From: Cytospora piceicola
Lineage: Eukaryota > Ascomycota > Sordariomycetes > Diaporthales > Cytosporaceae
DNA: 64,000 nucleotides
Reading direction: 5' to 3'
Assembly: GCA_023375675.1 (NCBI GenBank)
Contig: JALQBC010000006.1
Location: 1,523,353 to 1,587,352 of the forward strand
Shown: positions 59,510-64,000 of the stretch, piece by piece
How the letters are laid out: every line of letters starts with the position of its first letter
How positions within the stretch are numbered: position 1 is the stretch's first letter
The notes under the pieces: model-generated
The model's input: the letters and a program-made list of their open reading frames with translations, nothing else
Database searches by the model: none
Told to the model about the DNA's origin: nothing
Position numbers and translations under genes: made by a program

Positions 59510-59900
59510 TAATTAAAATAAGGTTTTATTTTCATTACTTTTTATAAGTAAAGCCGGAGAGTAAGGTTTAATAAGCTAGTTTAAAGGCTTAGTTTTAAAA
59601 CCGGCTTTATACGTTAAGTTTTAATTAAATATAAATAATTTAACTTAAATCTAAATCCTTATAAAAAGGGCTATTAAACCTTATTCTTATTTATTTTTTA
59701 TCTTATTAACAGAGGTAGATATTCGAAACTTTAAAGTAAACTTAACAGATTTGCCTTTTTCCTTCTTTCTTTATTATAGCTTTAACCTTAGCCTTTTTAA
59801 CAGCCTTACTTTTTATTAATATAGTTTAATATATTATTATAATAACTGTAATTAATTAAAGCTTACTATTATAATAATAACTATTATAAAAAGCTTATTA
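59510..59900 (+). repeat. Long direct repeat, copy 1 (RIP-mutated), possible LTR
   Basis: Matches 63618-64000 base by base apart from C-to-T and G-to-A changes and small gaps. Shared landmarks include GGCTTAGTTTTA(A/G)AACCGGC, GGTAGATATTCGAAACT and TTAATTAAAGCTTA. The repeat may continue to about 60160, where TATATAAAAAGAG and a CACC-type end are seen, as in an LTR. The copy-1 start is inferred by alignment. Confidence 0.75.
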
Positions 59901-61741
59901 TAAATTAGTAAAGCAGAATAAAGTATTAAAGTATATTTATTATAAGTCTGTCTGTTATTATTATTTCTTACTAACTAAAAGCCTTAAAGGCCTTAATAGC
60001 TAGGTTTTAATAGAGTATCTAGCATTCTGCCGGGTAGTTAAGCTTGCTAGCCGGTAGGTAAGCTATAAACGGGCTTGCACCTTATTACGCTATAGTAAAT
60101 GCCGAGTATATAAAAAGAGTATAACGTCCTTATTATAAGGTTATTAGTTTAACTACTATACACCTTCTCTTTTTTTCTTTTATTTTCGAACTAAATTTAT
60201 TCTTAAGCTAAATTGTTTATTTTTAATAAGTTTAATTAAATTAATCGAATCGATTAAATTATTTAGCTAGCAGCTGTTAACAGCTATTAAAGGATATAGG
60301 TATCGTTACCGATATCGCTATAAGGATTTATATAGCTACTCGAATTATTATAACTATCGTTTAATTAATCGCTTTAATCGTCGCCTTAATTGTTACTTTA
60401 ATCGTCGCTTTAATCGTTTAATTAATCGTCGCTTTAATTATCGTTTTAGTTATCGTTTTAGTTATCGCTTTAGTTTAATTAAAGGTTAAAGGCATTACTA
60501 TCGCTATAGTTATCGCTTTAGTTTAATTAAAGGCTAAAGGCATTACTATTACTATAGTTATCGCTTTAGTTTAATTAAAGGCTAAGGGTATCGCTATTAC
60601 TATAGTTATCGCTTTTATTATCGCTTTTATTTAATTAAACGCTATTACTATTATAAAGGCTAATATTACTTCTGTTTAATTATATATAAAGCTATATATA
60701 TCTCTTCTTTTTTAAATAACTAAACAGCTTATTATATAAGTTATAAGTTAAGCTATAAAACTTATAAGAATATATAAAGAATAAGATTAAAAAGAGACAA
60801 TAAGAAAGGAAGGTAATAGGTAAGATAAGCAATCTTAAAGTTAAAGAAGGTTTTAAAAAAAGAAGATTTAAAAGAAGACTAAATATATTAAATTTAAATG
60901 TACTTTATTATATAAGTTATCTTATAAGCTATTATTTAAGCTTATAACTATATACGTTTAAGTATATATAATTAAGAAAGATATCTTATAAAATAAAGCT
61001 ATTATTATATTTATAATAAGTAAGATTTATAGGCTTTAAAAAAGTATAGTTATAATTAAGTATAAGAAAGTTATATAGTACTTACTAAGTAGTTTAAAAG
61101 CTAATAATTTAAATATAAAGGCTAGTATTTTATTTAATAAAGTAATTAAGCTATTAATAAAAATATTTATTTTAAATTTAAAGCTTTTTATTTTTAGCTT
61201 AAAAGGTTTTATAAAGTTAAAGCTAATATAATTATTTAAAAGCTTTTTAAAAATTAATAATTTAAAACTAAAGGTTTAATATATAAACTTAAACTTAAAG
61301 TTTAAGGTTTTTATTTAAAGCTTTTAAAAAGACTTTATAACTATTACTATTTTATTAATAATATTTAAAAAAGTTAAGTTTATTTTTTTAAATAGTTATA
61401 TTATAATAATTATAATAAGCTTTTTAAAAATTATTATAAGTATAAGTATAATAAGTAAAGTATTTTAATAAAATTTTTAAGCTTTAAAAAGTTTAATTAA
61501 TACTTTAAAAGATAGTAAAGTAAATATAATAAATTAAAAGTATTATAAAAAAAACTAAGTTAATAAAAGTATTTTTAATTAAATAGTTATAATAGTTTTA
61601 ATAATAGTTTTAATAATAATTATAATTAGCTATTTAATAAAAAGTTTAATAAAAAGTAAATTTAATACTTAAATTAATAAATTATTACTAATAAGAAAGA
61701 GTTAAAATTAAAGAATTTTTAATTAAATTATCTTAGTTAAA
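59901..61741. other. RIP-saturated sequence without genes
   Basis: AT-rich, stop-rich in all frames. A less mutated patch at about 60005-60120 (CTGCCGGGTAGTTAAGCTTGC) stands out. A minisatellite lies at 60367-60650. No coding remnant could be named. Confidence 0.6.
60367..60650. repeat. Nested minisatellite (ATCGCTTTA-type units)
   Basis: Short units of ATCGTCGCTTTA and TTATCGTTTTAG type are repeated many times from 60367. They pass into about three longer units of roughly 60-66 bp that share TTTAATTAAAGGCTAAAGG and TATAGTTATCGCTTTAG. RIP-like C/T differences separate the units. Confidence 0.8.
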
Positions 61742-63058
61742 TATTTAACTTAAATATAAACCTATTTATTAGATTTTTTTAAACTTAAATTTTAATACTT
61801 TTTCGGTACTTTTATATTTTAAAATTAATTTAATAAGCTTTATAAATATTAATTTACATTAAAATATAAAAGAAAAGGCTTTAAGTATATTAAGTAAAAG
61901 TTTAAAGTAAGTATACTTTTAAAGTTTAAAGTAAGTATACTTATATTAATTTAAATTAAATATTTAACTTAAATATAAACTTATTTATTAGATTTTTTTA
62001 AACTTAAATTTTAATACTTTTCTAATACTTTTACGCTTTAAAATTAATTTAATAAGCTTTATAAATACTAATTTACGTTAAAATATAGTAAAAAAAGTCT
62101 TAAGTATATTAAGTAAAAGTTTAAAGTAAGTATACTTTTAAAGTTTAAAGTAAGTATATTTATACTAATTTAAATTAAATATTTAACTTAAATATAAACT
62201 TATTTATTAAATTTTTTTAAACTTAAATTTTAATACTTTTCTAATACTTTTACACTTTAAAATTAATCTAATAAGCTTTATAAATACTAATTTATGTTAA
62301 AATATAATAAAAAAAGCTTTAAGTATATTAAGTAAAAGTTTAAAGTAAGTATATTTTTAAAGTTTAAAGTAAGTATATTTATATTAATTTAAGTTAAATA
62401 TTTAACTTAAATATAAACTTATTTATTAAATTTTTTTAAACTTAAATTTTAATACTTTCTTACTATTTTAATATATTAGAATTAATTTAATAAGCTTTAT
62501 AAATACTAATTTATATTAAAATATAATAAAAAAGGCTTTAAGTATATTAAGTAATAGTTTAAAGTAAGTATACTTTTAAAGTTTAAAGTAAGTATACTTA
62601 TATTTTAATATAAACTTATTTATTAAATTTTTTTAAACTTAAATTTTAATACCTTTTTAGTACTTTTATACTTTAAAATTAATTTAATAAACTTTATAAA
62701 TATTAATTTATATTAAAATATAAAAAAAAAGGCTTTAAGTATATTAAGTAAAAGTTTAAAGTAAGTATACTTTTAAAGTTTAAAGTAAGTATACTTATAT
62801 TAATTTAAATTAAATATTTAACTTAAATATAAACTTATTTATTAAATTTTTTTAAACTTAAATTTTAATACTTTTCTAGTACTTTTACGCTTTAAAATTA
62901 ATCTAATAAGCTTTATAAATACTAATTTATATTAAAATATAGTAAAAAAAGTCTTAAGTATATTAAGTAAAAGTTTAAAGTAAGTATACTTTTAAAGTTT
63001 AAAGTAAGTATACTTATATTAATTTAAGTTAAATATTTAACTTAAATATAAACTTATC
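61742..63058. repeat. Satellite-like tandem array, 219-bp monomer, about six copies
   Basis: The anchor TATTTAACTTAAATATAAAC recurs at 61742, 61961, 62180, 62399, 62815 and 63034. The spacing is exactly 219 bp, except between 62399 and 62815, where two monomers are together 22 bp short through a small deletion near 62600. Each monomer holds a doubled AAAGTTTAAAGTAAGTATAC motif. The flanks left (about 61690) and right (about 63063) share an AATAAGAAAG(A/G)GTTAA motif, as if the array had expanded inside one sequence. Confidence 0.92.
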
Positions 63059-63116
63059 TGTTAGTATTATTAATAAGAAAGGGTTAAGATTAAAGAAATT
63101 TTAAGTAAATTTATTT

Positions 63117-63606
63117 AAGTAATATATATAACCGAAATTTAAAAAGGCTTATTTAAGCTATAGTAAAAATACTAGTAATATAGGCTATAATTTAAGCTAT
63201 TATATAAGCTTAATTACAGCGAATTATAATAAGCTTAAAGCGAGTAATTAACACTATAACGAACGATTTAAAGGTAAATATTTTTTATACTTAGATTTAT
63301 TATATAAATCTATTTAAGTAATATATATAACCGAGATTTAAAAGGCTTATTTAAGCTATAGTAAAAATACTAGTAATATAGGCTAGAATTTTAACTATTA
63401 TATAAGCTTAATTATAGCGAATTATAATAAGCCTAAAGTAAGTAATTAACATTATAACGAAAGATTTAAAGGTAAATATTTTTTATACCTAAATTTATTA
63501 TATAAATCTATTTAGGTAATATATATAACCGAGATTTAAAAGGCTTATTTAAGCTATAGTAAAAAATACTAGTAATATAAGCTATAATTTAAGCTATTAT
63601 ATAAGC
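63117..63606. repeat. Tandem repeat, about 198-bp unit, 2.5 copies
   Basis: The anchor AAGTAATATATATAACCGA starts at 63117, 63316 and 63514 (the last as AGGTAAT). The third copy stops at about 63606, where RIP-type sequence ends abruptly. Units share GGCTTATTTAAGCTATAGT and AATTATAATAAGC. Confidence 0.9.
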
Positions 63607-63617
63607 CTAACAGTTAT

Positions 63618-64000
63618 TGTCTGGTGGAATGGGACCTCATTCCACTAAACCCCTGCAGGTAGGGCGGCAGCGCGGCGCCTGATAGGCTAGCCCGGGGGCT
63701 TAGTTTTAGAACCGGCCTTCCACGCCGAGTTTAGCTCCGAATTAAATAATTTAACCTAAATCGGAATCCTTACGAAAAGGGCTATAAAAACCTATTTTTA
63801 TTTTATTTTTAACTTATTAAAGGGGGTAGATATTCGAAACTCTAAGGTTAACCCTACGGATTCGCGCCTTACCCCCCCGTTACAGCCCTAACCCTAGCCT
63901 TTTTTACAGCCCTGCTTTTTATTAATATAGTATAATATATTATTATAATAACTATAATTAATTAAAGCTTATTACTATTATAACCGCTATTATAAGAAGC
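63618..64000 (+). repeat. Long direct repeat, copy 2, nearly free of RIP, possible LTR cut by the window end
   Basis: Starts TGTCTGGTGGAATGGG, directly after the RIP-type tandem array, and runs off the window. It contains an 8-bp hairpin GTGGAATG/CATTCCAC at its 5' end. GC content is normal to high in 63618-63730 and falls toward 64000. Because it begins with TG and has a mutated direct copy 4.1 kb upstream, it may be a 3' LTR or the start of a new element copy. Confidence 0.75.

Noticed and set aside
61742..63606. CRISPR-like array
   Set aside because: Units are 198-219 bp and directly adjacent without unique spacers, and the genome is fungal; these are tandem repeats.

Overview
The window reads as nuclear DNA of a filamentous ascomycete (Pezizomycotina, probably Sordariomycetes; I cannot fix the genus). 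The evidence is short GT-AG introns of about 50-160 bp with CTAAC/CTGAC-like branch sites, fungal gene families (GH17 glucanase, GH3 beta-xylosidase, Csm3, Ski2, ESCRT-III, a fungal P450), and long AT-rich blocks with the signature of repeat-induced point mutation (RIP): CpA and TpG almost gone, TpA in excess, CpG kept, reading frames full of TAA/TAG.

Layout. 1-4117: one conserved fungal hypothetical gene and an empty spacer. 4118-12362: a RIP-destroyed element with terminal inverted repeats, about 8.2 kb, probably a large DNA transposon. 12363-33260: the gene-rich core, holding a GH17 membrane glucanase, an intron-bearing tRNA-Ser(CGA), a GH3 beta-xylosidase, a GH5-like pseudogene, an NmrA-type NAD(P)-binding protein, a complex I accessory subunit, Csm3, Ski2 and an ESCRT-III subunit. 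34031-40757: a Ty1/copia LTR retrotransposon with 198-bp LTRs and a perfect 5-bp target duplication. 40763-44286: gene debris and a 90-bp tandem duplication. 44287-50838: a second copia-type element with 150-bp LTRs. 50844-59003: an island between transposons with an intact five-exon P450, an intact small secreted protein that resembles ADP-ribosyltransferase-fold effectors, a small hypothetical gene and decayed gene pieces. 59040-64000: a further RIP block with a 219-bp satellite-like array, a 198-bp tandem repeat, a minisatellite, and a long direct repeat whose second copy (from 63618) is almost free of RIP.

The core genes are housekeeping (respiration, replication-fork protection, cytoplasmic RNA decay, endosomal sorting) plus wall and plant-polysaccharide enzymes (GH17, GH3, dead GH5). 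They are independent fungal genes, not an operon. The divergent pair complex I subunit/csm3 shares a 516-bp intergenic promoter region. The island at 50.8-59 kb looks like fast-evolving accessory DNA. Gene structures were assembled by eye from splice signals; all spliced lengths given are multiples of three.
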